From Isachenkonia alkalipeptolytica (GTDB taxonomy: Bacteria > Bacillota > Clostridia > Peptostreptococcales > T1SED10-28), in the NCBI RefSeq assembly GCF_009910325.1, contig NZ_SUMG01000020.1, forward strand, positions 1 to 46,906: DNA of 46,906 nucleotides. Direction: 5' to 3'. Position numbers and translations under genes: made by a program. This document shows, in pieces, positions 33,367 through 42,824 of the stretch. Numbering within the stretch: position 1 is the first letter of the stretch; each line of letters begins with the position of its first letter. Under the pieces are notes generated by a model. The model saw only the letters and a program-made list of their open reading frames with translations, had not been told where the DNA came from and ran no database searches.

Positions 33367-33484
33367 CTTATGGAATACGCCTTTTCCTGGATTGCCAAAT
33401 AAAAGGGAGCACATGAACTCAGGATACGAAGCTTCCCGGTATAACAAAAGCGATTGACAGCCGATCCCAATAAAATAAGCCCAA

Positions 33485-33521
33485 AAAAGATGAGAAAATC
33501 AAAGATCTTCTCATCTTTTTT
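33485..33521 (+). terminator. Rho-independent terminator upstream of the efflux operon
   Basis: AAAAGATGAGAA at 33485-33496 pairs perfectly with TTCTCATCTTTT at 33508-33519, with T's beyond. It probably ends readthrough from the modABC side. Confidence 0.8.
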
Positions 33522-33556
33522 GTGTGCAGATTTAAAAATTCCGGAAAAAAAGTGAA

Positions 33557-33621
33557 AAGTTCATAGTAAGTTCATTAAAGGATGTTAGGCTCTTGAAATA
33601 CAGGATAAGCTGTTCTATTGG
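33557..33621 (+). promoter_or_regulatory. Candidate activator site and promoter of the efflux operon
   Basis: Two direct copies of AAGTTCAT (33557-33564 and 33568-33575) lie exactly 11 bases apart, the spacing typical of OmpR/PhoB-type response regulator sites. A TTGAAA -35 box follows at 33593-33598, with a weak TATTGG at 33616-33621, 17 bases further. A poor -10 next to a tandem site fits an activated promoter. No such regulator gene is in the window. Confidence 0.45.
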
Positions 33622-33668
33622 TGCAGTCTTATAAAGATTAATCAACTATCATTGGGGGAGGGGTTAAA

Positions 33669-35114
33669 ATGAACTTTTTTAATCGAGGGATCCTTTCATT
33701 AAAGAGAAGAAAGAGTCGAAACATCACCATGCTGATTATTATGGGAATGATTTTAAGTTTAATGGTTATGGGAATGAGCATCCTTTACGCTGCGGAGGAT
33801 GCCCGGGTATTGGCACGGGAAACCTTAGGCGGACAAGTATCCTTAAGCTACAATTTTCAGGATGCGGTACTGGATGAAGAAAAAGACTTTGCGCCGAAGG
33901 TGATCGAAAGTCATGAAGCCGCCTTATTGGCGGAGCAGGAAAACGTGGTGGATTACAATGCCATCGCCTATGCCTATGGAAACGGGGTAAACATTGAAAC
34001 CATTGGTGGCACTTCGAATCTGGAGCGGGCCTTGGATTTTAGTGGAACGCCCATAACTCCACCGAACGTAGCCGTGGTGGGTTTGCATAATTCCGGGCTT
34101 TCCGGCCTGTTGGATGCCGATCATGTGGAAATTATCGAAGGTCGTCATCTTACCCTTGAGGATCAAGGACGGGAAGTGGTGCTCATGGAAAAATCCTTGG
34201 CAGATAAGAATCACCTTGGTATCGGGGACTATTTGAAAGTGGAAAGTGCGGATCAGGGAAGGGAATTGGATTTGGAGATTGTAGGGATCTATCAAGCCGA
34301 AGGCAGTCGACTATCGGAACGCATGGGAGGCTATGGTCTGCAACTTTCTCTTATACGATCGGAAAACCGGATTTACACCCCCTATGCCATGGCTCTGGAT
34401 TTAAGGGAAAATGAGATTACGGTGGGGGGGAGTCATATTGTCCTACCCTCCCTGGGAACGGACCGGGTGGTATATTACATGGATGCCCCGGAAAATATCC
34501 AGACATTTCTGGAAGAGGCCAAAGAATATCCCCTGGACTGGGAAAGCTTTAGACTGGATGCCAATGACCGGGCATACCGCTATATGGTGGAGCCGGTGGA
34601 AGAGGTAAGCTCCCTTGCAAGGAAAATGATCCTGGTCACGATGATCGGGGGACTGGCAATTTTGTCCTTGGTCCTGATGCTTTGGGTGAAGGAACGGAAT
34701 TATGAAACCGCGGTGCTGCTCTCTATGGGAGAAAGCAAGAAAAACATTATTTATCAATATCTGAGCGAAATGCTGATGATTGCTGCCGTGGCCTTGATTT
34801 TTGCCTTTCTGATCGGCGGCTTCGCCTCGGAGAGTCTCGGAAACCGGCTGATGGATCGCCAATTAGCGGAAGGGGAAGGGGAGGCTACCCTTGGAGAAAT
34901 GCTGGAAAGTCGCCTGATCGGGCTGTCGAGCAAAGGGGCCGGGGTGGATCCGGAAGAGATACAACCTATTGAAGAGCTGGAAATAGGCACCGGGTTATAT
35001 GAAAAGGGTAAAATTACGGGCATGAGTTTCAGTTTAATGATTTTGGCAGTATTACTGCCGGTGAGTAATGTCATGCGTCATAGCCCGAAATCCATATTAA
35101 GCAGGGGGGATTAG
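33669..35114 (+). CDS. ABC transporter permease, MacB/FtsX type
   Basis: A 481-residue permease of the MacB/FtsX type. Seen: an N-terminal membrane segment (residues about 18-42), a large extracytoplasmic domain (about 45-315), then three membrane segments, the first around 320-340 and the next containing YQYLSEMLMIAAVALIFAF. The end PKSILSRGD is typical of this family. An acidic insertion (about 395-445) lies between the last two segments. The start ATG 33669 has GGGGGAGGGG upstream. It heads a four-gene unit with the ATPase (3 bases on), the membrane-fusion protein and an RND pump. Probable export of a hydrophobic or toxic compound or peptide. Confidence 0.88.
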   Translation: MNFFNRGILSLKRRKSRNITMLIIMGMILSLMVMGMSILYAAEDARVLARETLGGQVSLSYNFQDAVLDEEKDFAPKVIESHEAALLAEQENVVDYNAIAYAYGNGVNIETIGGTSNLERALDFSGTPITPPNVAVVGLHNSGLSGLLDADHVEIIEGRHLTLEDQGREVVLMEKSLADKNHLGIGDYLKVESADQGRELDLEIVGIYQAEGSRLSERMGGYGLQLSLIRSENRIYTPYAMALDLRENEITVGGSHIVLPSLGTDRVVYYMDAPENIQTFLEEAKEYPLDWESFRLDANDRAYRYMVEPVEEVSSLARKMILVTMIGGLAILSLVLMLWVKERNYETAVLLSMGESKKNIIYQYLSEMLMIAAVALIFAFLIGGFASESLGNRLMDRQLAEGEGEATLGEMLESRLIGLSSKGAGVDPEEIQPIEELEIGTGLYEKGKITGMSFSLMILAVLLPVSNVMRHSPKSILSRGD

Positions 35115-35117
35115 CAC

Positions 35118-35840
35118 ATGATTACTGTAGAGAAGCCAAGTGAAAAAAGCCTACTGTCCTTTGAGAATGTTTCCTTCGGATATGAAGAAAAAGGAGAAAA
35201 AGTGGTGATTCTCAAGGATTTCAATATGACCTTTCAGCAAGGGAAATTCTATGCCCTGCTGGGCTCCTCCGGGGAGGGGAAGTCCACGTTGTTGGCCCTT
35301 AGCGGAGGGCTGGAAAGCACCGATGAGGGGAGCGTTAAATACAAGGGAAAGGATATTCAAAAGATCAGCCCGCAAAAGTACCGTAAAGAGAATATGGCCA
35401 TCGTCTTTCAAAACTTCAATCTGATTCATTATATGACGGCCCTGGAAAATATTTATGTAGCTATGGGGATTATGAAGTTAGAGAAAAATGAAAAAGCGGC
35501 GTTAGGATTGTTGGAAGAAGTGGGCCTAAGAAAAGAGCAGGCAATGCGGCCGGTACTAAAGCTTTCGGGAGGACAACAACAACGGGTGGCCATAGCAAGG
35601 GCCTTAGTCGGGGGGAAGGATCTGATCTTAGCCGATGAACCCACAGGGAATTTAGATGATGAAACCGCCAAGGAAGTGCTTCGGATCTTTAAAAAAATGG
35701 CAAGAAGAAAAGGAAAATGTGTGATTATGGTGACCCATGATCGAAAAGTAGCCAATGAAGCGGATGTTCAATATTTACTGAAAAATCGACGGTTAGAGTA
35801 TATGAATGAAAACACGCTCCATAAACATGCTAAAGAATAA
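35118..35840 (+). CDS. ABC transporter ATP-binding protein, MacB/LolD type
   Basis: A 240-residue ATPase. Seen: Walker [17 protein letters not shown]-loop [16 protein letters not shown], signature [15 protein letters not shown], Walker [14 protein letters not shown] and H-loop [13 protein letters not shown]. The DEPTGNLD form is typical of the MacB/LolD/FtsE group, which pairs with FtsX-type permeases like the preceding gene. It starts three bases after the permease stop, and 23 bases separate it from the fusion protein gene. Confidence 0.94.
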   Translation: MITVEKPSEKSLLSFENVSFGYEEKGEKVVILKDFNMTFQQGKFYALLGSSGEGKSTLLALSGGLESTDEGSVKYKGKDIQKISPQKYRKENMAIVFQNFNLIHYMTALENIYVAMGIMKLEKNEKAALGLLEEVGLRKEQAMRPVLKLSGGQQQRVAIARALVGGKDLILADEPTGNLDDETAKEVLRIFKKMARRKGKCVIMVTHDRKVANEADVQYLLKNRRLEYMNENTLHKHAKE

Positions 35841-35863
35841 CAAACATTACGGAGGTTTTACTT

Positions 35864-37156
35864 ATGAAGTTTTTAAAAAATGCGTCTTTACCAAAAAAAC
35901 CGACGGTTTATATGATAACCGGTTTCCTTTGTCTCCTAACCATGGTGATCATGATTACTTTAGTGAACGCCGAGGAGGATAGGGTTCAAGTAAAAGAGGA
36001 AGAAACCCTGCCCTTAGTAGAGGTCCAGGAAGTTGCGGCCCAAGACTTGAAGGAGGTGTTTCATACCATGGGGTTTTTCGTGCCGGAGAATGACTGGAGA
36101 ATCACACCGAAAACCCTGGGGACCGTAGAAGAGATTCACGTGCAGGAGGGGGATCAGGTAAAACAGGGGGATCTGTTGTTTCGACTGGACAGCTCAAAAC
36201 AGGAATCCGCCATTATGGAGGCGGAAAGCGGCTTAGCCAGTGCCCGGGGAAATCTGGCCCAGTCCCGACAGGAGGATACCTGGTCCCTAACCATGGCGAC
36301 AGAACACTTAGAAGAGGCGAAGGCCCATGAACAGGAACAAAAAGAAGCCTTAAAAGAGGCCCGGGAAGCCTATGAAGTCGAAGAGCTAAAAGCCTATGAG
36401 TTGACAAAATATGAAAAAAGGGTGGAGTTGGCCGAGAGAAAAAGAGAAAGTGCCGAGGACTTGGTGGAATCCATTGAAGGGGGGGATCGAACCAAAGTCC
36501 AGGAATCCTTTTACGAAGAACAAATAAAATGGTCAAAAAGAATCCTGGAGCGGGCCAAAGAGGAGTATGAAAAAACCTATATTACAGCCCCCACCGATGG
36601 GGAAGTGCTAAAAGTTCGCATCACCGAAGGGGATATGGCAAATCCCGTCACGCCTTCCGTGGTTCTGGCCGGGGAGGGAAAAATGCAGTTAAGCACCGGG
36701 ATTTCCGAACAATACCTGATGAGGATTTCCGAAGGGGATTTGGCGGAAGTGGTAATTCCCGCGATCTCCGATGAGAAGAGGGAGGCTCAGGTTACAGAAG
36801 TAGGGATGATTCCCGAAGAGGGGGGCCGGTTTTACCCGGTAAAACTGGTGGTAAGCGAAGAAATCGAGGCCCAACGAATCGGGATGAGTGCTGAAATTGA
36901 ACTGGCCACGGCCCGGGCAAAGGAGGTGTTGGCGGTACCCCGATACGCCCTCTATTCCGAAGGGGAGGAAGAATTTGTGTATGTAGTCGATGAGGAGCAA
37001 AAGTTAAAGCAAAAATCCGTAACCCCGGGGATATCCGAGAAGGGAATGGTGCAGGTCGACGGACTGAAAGAGGGAGCCCAAGTGGTAGTTGCCGGACCTT
37101 CGGATCTAAAAGAGGGGATGGAAGTGGAAGTGGCTAAGGAGGGTGAAGAAGAATGA
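35864..37156 (+). CDS. Efflux membrane-fusion (HlyD/AcrA-type) protein
   Basis: A 430-residue periplasmic-adaptor-type protein anchored by one N-terminal hydrophobic segment (about residues 17-37). Seen: a first biotinyl-lipoyl half with VEEIHVQEGDQVKQGDLLFRLD (about 86-107), a long coiled coil (about 110-230, rich in Glu, Lys and Ala), the second lipoyl half TYITAPTDGEVLKVRITEGD, and a C-terminal beta-barrel. It follows the ABC ATPase and overlaps the RND gene by ATGA. One adaptor therefore serves, or is shared by, both pumps. The start ATG 35864 has GGAGG upstream. Confidence 0.92.
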   Translation: MKFLKNASLPKKPTVYMITGFLCLLTMVIMITLVNAEEDRVQVKEEETLPLVEVQEVAAQDLKEVFHTMGFFVPENDWRITPKTLGTVEEIHVQEGDQVKQGDLLFRLDSSKQESAIMEAESGLASARGNLAQSRQEDTWSLTMATEHLEEAKAHEQEQKEALKEAREAYEVEELKAYELTKYEKRVELAERKRESAEDLVESIEGGDRTKVQESFYEEQIKWSKRILERAKEEYEKTYITAPTDGEVLKVRITEGDMANPVTPSVVLAGEGKMQLSTGISEQYLMRISEGDLAEVVIPAISDEKREAQVTEVGMIPEEGGRFYPVKLVVSEEIEAQRIGMSAEIELATARAKEVLAVPRYALYSEGEEEFVYVVDEEQKLKQKSVTPGISEKGMVQVDGLKEGAQVVVAGPSDLKEGMEVEVAKEGEEE

Positions 37157-40100
37157 ATTTATCTTCCTTAGGAATCAAACGACCGGCGGGGATTTTGATG
37201 ATTGTTTGTATGGTGATTTTACTGGGAATGATCTCTTTTACCCTGCTTCCTGTGGATTTGTATCCCGATATGGAACTGCCGGTGCTCTTAATGATGATGG
37301 ACTACCAGGGGGCGGGACCTCAAGAGGTTGAAAATATGCTGACCCGGCCCATGGAAGAGGGGCTTTCCACCCTGGACGGACTGAATGAGATCAAATCCTA
37401 TTCCATGCAGGGCCAGGGGGTTATTCTGCTGAATTTTAACTGGGGAACGGATATGCAGTTCGCCTCCCTAGAAGCCAGGGAGCGGGCAGACATTGTTCGA
37501 GGGATGCTCCCCGGAGATGTTTCCTCCCCCATGGTGATGCAATTGGACCCGGATATGCTACCCATCGTGCAAATTGCCATGAGCGGTGAAGGGGACCAAC
37601 AAGCCCTTACGGAGGTGGCGGAGGGAGTGGTAAAGGGCCAGTTAGAAAGGATCGACGGGGTTGCCGTGGTGGATGTGGATGGGGGCGAAGAACGGGATAT
37701 CCGCCTGTATTTGGATCCTTATAAACTAGAGGAGCATGAACTGTCCCTGGAATCCGTGATGCAGGCAACCCAGGCGTCAAACATCGATGTTTCCGGAGGG
37801 GTCCTCACCGATGGGGATCGGGAGTATGCCCTGGAAGTTTCCGGGCAATTCGAGGAACTTAGGGAAATCGAATCGGTTTTTGTGGGCAGTGATGCCTCGG
37901 GAACCCCTATAACGTTAGGGGACATTGCCTATGTGGTGGACGGCAATAAAGTACAGCATCCCGTAACCACCATTGATGGAGAGGAAACCATTTCCTTAGG
38001 GATCCAAAAGCAAAGCGATGCCAATACCGTAGAGGTGGCCAACCGCATCCATGAAGAGTTGGCGGTGTTAGAGGAGCAGTTATCCGAGGATATGGAATTT
38101 CAAGTGGTGATTGATCAAAGCGAGTTCATTGAAGACTCCATTAACGGATTAATTGAGGTGGCCATTGTGGGAGCCTTCCTGGCCATGCTGGTCTTATGGG
38201 TGTTCCTGGGGAATTTCAGAGCCACCATCATTGTGGGTATTGCCATTCCCATCTCCGTGGTGGGGACCTTTGCTCTGATTTATCTCCGGGGGGATTCTCT
38301 GAATTTCATTACTCTGGGAGGCTTGGCCCTGGGTGTGGGCATGATGGTGGATAATGCGGTGGTGATACTGGAAAATATTTTCTCCAAACGGGAGCAGGGA
38401 ATGGCTTCCTCCCTGGCGGCGGAGCGGGGAAGCAAGGAGGTGGCGGGAGCCATAACCGCCTCAACGATCACCAGCGTGGTGGCCTTTTTGCCGGTAATCT
38501 TTGTGGAGGGGGTAGCCGGGATCATCTTTACCCCTCTGGCATGGACCGTAACCTTTGCCCTGTTTGCCTCTCTAATCGTGGCCATTGCCGTGATGCCCGT
38601 ACTAACCGTAAAGGTAATCCCGGAAGGGACGGATCTGAAGAAGAAAAATAAGTTTTCAACCAAAATGGATCAAGCCATGGACCGGTTGCGGGGCGGTTAC
38701 AAAAAAACCCTTCAAACGGCCTTAAGTCATCGAAAGACGGTGATTGCCATATTTTTGGTGCTGATGATTTTCAGTGTCTTTTTATACTCCTTTGTAGGCT
38801 TTGAGTTCCTCCCCGCCATGGACGCCGGGGTGATATCCCTTGCCTTTGAATTCCCACCGGGGGTAAGTTTTGAAGAAAAGGAAGGGGAAGTAAAACGGGT
38901 GGAAGGGTATTTGGAAGAATTTGAGGACATCGAGTACATCCTTACCCAGGTGGGCTCGGGCAGTAGTTCGGAGCTGTTGGGAAGCAGCGGCGGCAGAATC
39001 GACATCAGCTTAGTGGATCTGAATCAACGGGAGGCATCAGCCTTTGAGATCAGTGAAAAAATCCGACGGGAAATTCCCGAAAGGCCCGGGGTGGATAGGG
39101 AAGTATCGGTCATGGATATCTCCGGGGGGATCGGTGACGATGTGGAGATCATTGTACGGGGGGAAGAAACGGAAGTATTAGAAGAAATTACGGATGCCAT
39201 CCGGGAAGAAATTCAAGAGGTGGAGGGTATTCGGGAACTGAACACCTCCTTTGATGAAGAAATCCCTCAGGTAAGTGTGGACATTGATCATAAAAGAGCC
39301 CAAAGCCATGGACTGACCACCTACCAAATCGGACAGTACATTAATCTTGCCATGACGGAGGAAACCGTTACCATCTTTCGGGAGGAGGGCCAGGAATACA
39401 TGGTGGATATGGTCATGGATTACCATCATGACATCGATATCCCCGGGGTGGAAAACCTTTATATTCCCAGCCCCTTAGGCTACTCCGTACCCCTGCGGGA
39501 GTTGGCGGATTTTGAAGTGAACACCGCCCCCAGGAGCATTCAGCGGGAGAATGAAATGCGGGTGGGATATGTAACCTCTCAATTGGTGGACCGGGATTTA
39601 TCCGATGCCATGGAGGATATTCAATACACCCTAGAGGAAATGGACATCCCCGAGGGGTACTATATTGAATACGGCGGGGCCTATGAGGCCATGGTGGATT
39701 CCTTTTCCGGACTGCGCCTGGCGTTAATTCTGGGCATTGTCCTGGTGTTTATGACCATGGCGATCCAGTTTGAATCTCTGGTATATCCCCTGATCATTAT
39801 GTTTACCCTGCCTCAGACCTTTATCGGGATTATAGCCGCCCTATTGATTACCAATCGGAGTCTGAGCATTATTGCCTTCGTCGGTGTGATTATGCTGGCG
39901 GGCATTGTGGTAAACAACGGGATTGTCATGGTGGATTACACCAATCAGCTCTACCATCAACAAAAGATGGAGCGTAAAGAGGCCTTGTTAACCGCCGGGG
40001 TGACCAGACTCCGACCGATTTTAATGACCAGTTTAACCACGATTTTAGGCATGCTTCCCATGGCTATGGCCATGGGAGAGGGGAGCGAAGTCCGGGCGCC

Positions 40101-40230
40101 CCTGGCCACGGTGGTTATTGGGGGATTAATCGCGTCCACGGTACTAACCTTAGTGCTGGTACCGGTGATGTATAGCCTCTTGGATGACTTGAAAAATCTA
40201 CGGTTTTTTCAAAAAGGAAGCCCGGGTTGA
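37153..40230 (+). CDS. RND-family efflux transporter (AcrB/SwrC-like)
   Basis: A 1025-residue proton-driven RND pump. Seen: a first membrane segment at about residues 11-31 and a porter domain. A central membrane block (about 335-500) holds the RND motif GLALGVGMMVDNAVVILENI, with the paired aspartate used in proton relay (Asp in MMVDNAVV), then VAGAITASTITSVVAFLPVIF. A repeat of the layout follows in the second half, with GIVVNNGIVMVDY. Length matches AcrB and Bacillus SwrC. Its start overlaps the adaptor stop. In Gram-positives such pumps export surfactants, antibiotics or lipids; the substrate is unknown. This operon looks richer in G/C-ending codons than the rest of the window (visual impression, not counted). 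Confidence 0.95.
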   Translation: MNLSSLGIKRPAGILMIVCMVILLGMISFTLLPVDLYPDMELPVLLMMMDYQGAGPQEVENMLTRPMEEGLSTLDGLNEIKSYSMQGQGVILLNFNWGTDMQFASLEARERADIVRGMLPGDVSSPMVMQLDPDMLPIVQIAMSGEGDQQALTEVAEGVVKGQLERIDGVAVVDVDGGEERDIRLYLDPYKLEEHELSLESVMQATQASNIDVSGGVLTDGDREYALEVSGQFEELREIESVFVGSDASGTPITLGDIAYVVDGNKVQHPVTTIDGEETISLGIQKQSDANTVEVANRIHEELAVLEEQLSEDMEFQVVIDQSEFIEDSINGLIEVAIVGAFLAMLVLWVFLGNFRATIIVGIAIPISVVGTFALIYLRGDSLNFITLGGLALGVGMMVDNAVVILENIFSKREQGMASSLAAERGSKEVAGAITASTITSVVAFLPVIFVEGVAGIIFTPLAWTVTFALFASLIVAIAVMPVLTVKVIPEGTDLKKKNKFSTKMDQAMDRLRGGYKKTLQTALSHRKTVIAIFLVLMIFSVFLYSFVGFEFLPAMDAGVISLAFEFPPGVSFEEKEGEVKRVEGYLEEFEDIEYILTQVGSGSSSELLGSSGGRIDISLVDLNQREASAFEISEKIRREIPERPGVDREVSVMDISGGIGDDVEIIVRGEETEVLEEITDAIREEIQEVEGIRELNTSFDEEIPQVSVDIDHKRAQSHGLTTYQIGQYINLAMTEETVTIFREEGQEYMVDMVMDYHHDIDIPGVENLYIPSPLGYSVPLRELADFEVNTAPRSIQRENEMRVGYVTSQLVDRDLSDAMEDIQYTLEEMDIPEGYYIEYGGAYEAMVDSFSGLRLALILGIVLVFMTMAIQFESLVYPLIIMFTLPQTFIGIIAALLITNRSLSIIAFVGVIMLAGIVVNNGIVMVDYTNQLYHQQKMERKEALLTAGVTRLRPILMTSLTTILGMLPMAMAMGEGSEVRAPLATVVIGGLIASTVLTLVLVPVMYSLLDDLKNLRFFQKGSPG

Positions 40231-40271
40231 TTTTCCGAAAGGGCTAAAAAACTGGGTCTTCCGTCCTCCGC

Positions 40272-40300
40272 TTTACTTTTTCAAGGTTGCATACTATAAT
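40272..40300 (+). promoter_or_regulatory. Promoter of the TPR protein gene
   Basis: TTTACT at 40272-40277 and TATAAT at 40295-40300 with a 17-base spacer. The start codon is 59 bases beyond the -10 box. Good fit to a vegetative promoter apart from two -35 mismatches. Confidence 0.6.
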
Positions 40301-40358
40301 TGCAGTAACAGGATTTTTGGCCAAGACAGTTCAATCCTTTACTACTGGGGGAGTATCC

Positions 40359-40901
40359 ATGGATGAAAAAAACAAGAACGCCCAAGAAATGGGGGAGGAA
40401 GAAGTCAAAGGCCTGATCGATCTCAAGAAACTGGATGAGGCGGAAGCGATCATCGATCAAAAGTTGAGTCGTGCAGAAAATGACCCCACATGGCTTAAAA
40501 ACAAAGGCATTATCCATGCCAAAAAGAAGGAATACGAAAAGGCGGAGGAATATTTTCTCCTAGCCCTGGATCATCGTCCCGAGGACTTAACCGTGATTGT
40601 GAACCTGGGAAATATCTATTTGGAAACCGGCCATCCGGACGCCGCAGAGAACTATTATAAACAGGCCATATCCAAGGATCCCTCCTATGACACACCCTAT
40701 TACAATTTAAGTGCCCTTTATAAAAAGAAAGGGGACTATGACCGTTCCAAGAAGTTCAAGAAGGATTATAAACGAAGATACATGGAGAAGCGGAAGAATA
40801 AAAAACCGGCTTCTTCTGAAAGGAAACAATACTTTTCCAAAGAAAAAGTGATGATTATTGTGGTAATCGCGATACTCATCGCCCTGATTTTCATAAGGTA
40901 A
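40359..40901 (+). CDS. TPR protein with C-terminal membrane anchor
   Basis: A 180-residue protein. The N-terminal acidic segment is followed by about three tetratricopeptide repeats (residues about 40-140, e.g. NPTWLK-like helix A, then AEEYFLLALDHRPEDLT and AENYYKQAISKDPSYDT), a basic stretch and a single C-terminal hydrophobic helix (VMIIVVIAILIALIFI) ending in Arg. It is therefore probably tail-anchored, with the repeats in the cytoplasm. The start is ATG 40359 after GGGGGAG; the frame open from 40287 would begin inside the promoter and is rejected. Function not known; TPR proteins act as protein-interaction platforms. Confidence 0.8.
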   Translation: MDEKNKNAQEMGEEEVKGLIDLKKLDEAEAIIDQKLSRAENDPTWLKNKGIIHAKKKEYEKAEEYFLLALDHRPEDLTVIVNLGNIYLETGHPDAAENYYKQAISKDPSYDTPYYNLSALYKKKGDYDRSKKFKKDYKRRYMEKRKNKKPASSERKQYFSKEKVMIIVVIAILIALIFIR

Positions 40902-40911
40902 ACCAAAGGTG

Positions 40912-40972
40912 AACCAAAGGGGACGGAGGTATTCGGTAGATCATCTACCGAATACCTCCGTCCCCTTTGGTT
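40912..40972. repeat. Perfect 61-nt palindrome (30-bp arms, 1-nt centre)
   Basis: Bases 40912-40941 are the exact reverse complement of 40943-40972, with a single C at the centre. The arms contain CCAAAGGGGACGGAGGTATT, related to the GGGACGGA core of the repeats at both ends of the window. A partial direct copy (AACCAAAGG) precedes the left arm at about 40900. There is no T tract right after, so it is not a classic terminator, although the RNA hairpin would be very stable and might still affect the TPR transcript. Confidence 0.95.
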
Positions 40973-41029
40973 TATTTGATCCATACAGATTTCTGAATAT
41001 TTTCTATAAAGGAAATATTTACAAGGGAA

Positions 41030-41058
41030 TTGGAAAGTAAAAGGGGATGCGTTATAAT
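41030..41058 (+). promoter_or_regulatory. Promoter of the hydrogen-sensing locus
   Basis: TTGGAA at 41030-41035 and TATAAT at 41053-41058 with a 17-base spacer, 50 bases before the first start codon of the hydrogenase genes. Confidence 0.6.
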
Positions 41059-41108
41059 AGAATATATCGTTAAAAAAATAACAAAATGATGACTATGGAG
41101 GTGGGAAT

Positions 41109-42824
41109 ATGAAGTTTATTAATTACGCGAAGGAGCATTGCAACCATTGTTATAAATGCATTCGGGTATGTTCTCCAAAGGCAATTTCTATTTTTGAAAC
41201 AAGTGCAGAAATCGATCAGAAGCGTTGCATATCCTGTGGAGAATGTTACGTTACCTGTGAGCAGGAGGCACTGTATATCATCGATAAGGTTTCAGAGGCA
41301 AAGCAGGCGATCAGTTCATCGAAAAAAGTAATCGTCAGCCTATCCCCTTCCTTTTCCGGAGCTTTCGAGATTGACGAAGTGGGACAGATGGTTACGGCCC
41401 TTAAAAAACTGGGAGTGGACCGAGTGGAAGAAACTTCTGTGGGTGGCGACCTTGTGATCGAGGCTTATGAAAAGTATTTAGCAACGACCGAAAAAAAGAA
41501 TCTAATAGCAACGACCTGTCCCTCCACTAATTATTTAATTGAAAAATACTATCCGAAACTGCGGGAGAATATGATTCCCATTATTTCTCCCATGATGTCC
41601 CATGGGAAACTCTTAAAAAAAGAATATGGTAAGGACAGTCACGTGGTATATATCGGCCCTTGCCTGGCAAAAAAAGCGGAAGCTCGAGAAATGCAAAATC
41701 GGGGCGCTGTGGATACGGTGATCACTTTTGTTGAATTGAAAGAGTGGCTGGAAGAAGAGGGGATTGAACTCCAATCTTTAACGAGCACAAGCTTTGATAA
41801 AGAAGGTTCCATGAAAGGAAGTATGATTCCCTATAAAATCAACCTTGAAAGAGCCGGTGCGGATCGCTTTGAGAAAATGTTGGTTAGCGGTGTGGAAAAA
41901 AGCAAGGAGATTTTAGAATGCTTGCTTGCAGGGGATCTTGAAGGAGTATTTTTAGAGGTGGCTTCCTGTGAACGGGGCTGTACCAATGGAACGGGAATGC
42001 CCAAGGATGACATCAGTTATTATATTCGGCGCAAACGCTCGAAGCAATACCTTGAGGAAAAGAAAGTAAAAGAGGGTAAAAGGAGGGACCCCCTCAACAA
42101 ACTAGCCCCCTATGAGCTTACGAAGTTGATATATGATCAAAGCGTGGAAATACCCAGCTATTCCAGAGAAGAAGTGGAAGGGGTACTAGGGAGTATGGGG
42201 AAAAACAAAAAAGAGGATGAAATTAACTGTGATGCCTGTGGGTATGGGACCTGTAGGGCCCATGGGGAATCAATTTTACGGGGGACCTCTCGAGTGAATA
42301 TGTGTTTGCCTTTTATGCGGGCAAAGGCGGAGAGTTTGAAAAATGTAATTTTTGATCATAGTCCAAATGCCATTTTCATGGTGGATTTTAATTATCAGGT
42401 CAAAGAATTCAATCCCTCCTCAGAACGAATATTTCAGGTAGCCAGTGATCAAATGAAGGATCAGCCCATTAGCAAAGTGATTGCCGAGGACTTGTTTCGT
42501 GAAGTGATGGAAACAAAGGTAAACACCATTGGTAAAAAAGTTGAATATCCCCAATACGGGGTAATTCTGATTGCAAATATTATTTACTTGGAAGATGAAG
42601 GGGTTTTAATGGCTATTATGACCGATGTAACATCGGCGGAGAAAAATAAAGAAGAGCTGGAAAGGGTTAAGGGAGAGACCATTCACGCGGCACAAAACGT
42701 TATTGATAAACAAATGAGAGTAGCCCAGGAAATAGCCAGTCTTTTAGGAGAGACCACAGCGGAAACCAAGGTTACCTTGAGCAAATTAAAAGAGATTGTT
42801 CTTGGAGAGGGAGGAGAGCGGTGA
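41109..42824 (+). CDS. Sensory [FeFe]-hydrogenase-like protein with PAS domain (HydS type)
   Basis: A 571-residue putative redox or H2 sensor. Domains in order: two [4Fe-4S] ferredoxin motifs (Cys11/14/17/21 and Cys40/43/46/50); an H-cluster domain (about 70-310) with cluster ligands Cys137, Cys185, Cys287 and Cys291; a further Fe-S motif (Cys374, 377, 382, 399); a PAS domain (about 415-510); and a C-terminal helix. In the first H-cluster motif the usual TSCCP is ATTCP, so the proton-relay cysteine is replaced by Thr136 while all four cluster ligands remain. This is characteristic of slow, sensory-type enzymes. No kinase domain is fused; the output partner is probably the phosphatase encoded next. 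The start ATG 41109 has GGAGGTGG upstream. Confidence 0.9.
   Translation: MKFINYAKEHCNHCYKCIRVCSPKAISIFETSAEIDQKRCISCGECYVTCEQEALYIIDKVSEAKQAISSSKKVIVSLSPSFSGAFEIDEVGQMVTALKKLGVDRVEETSVGGDLVIEAYEKYLATTEKKNLIATTCPSTNYLIEKYYPKLRENMIPIISPMMSHGKLLKKEYGKDSHVVYIGPCLAKKAEAREMQNRGAVDTVITFVELKEWLEEEGIELQSLTSTSFDKEGSMKGSMIPYKINLERAGADRFEKMLVSGVEKSKEILECLLAGDLEGVFLEVASCERGCTNGTGMPKDDISYYIRRKRSKQYLEEKKVKEGKRRDPLNKLAPYELTKLIYDQSVEIPSYSREEVEGVLGSMGKNKKEDEINCDACGYGTCRAHGESILRGTSRVNMCLPFMRAKAESLKNVIFDHSPNAIFMVDFNYQVKEFNPSSERIFQVASDQMKDQPISKVIAEDLFREVMETKVNTIGKKVEYPQYGVILIANIIYLEDEGVLMAIMTDVTSAEKNKEELERVKGETIHAAQNVIDKQMRVAQEIASLLGETTAETKVTLSKLKEIVLGEGGER

Noticed and set aside
40287-40358. Extended N terminus of the TPR protein
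   Set aside because: The extension starts upstream of or inside the TATAAT box at 40295-40300; ATG 40359 has a good ribosome binding site.
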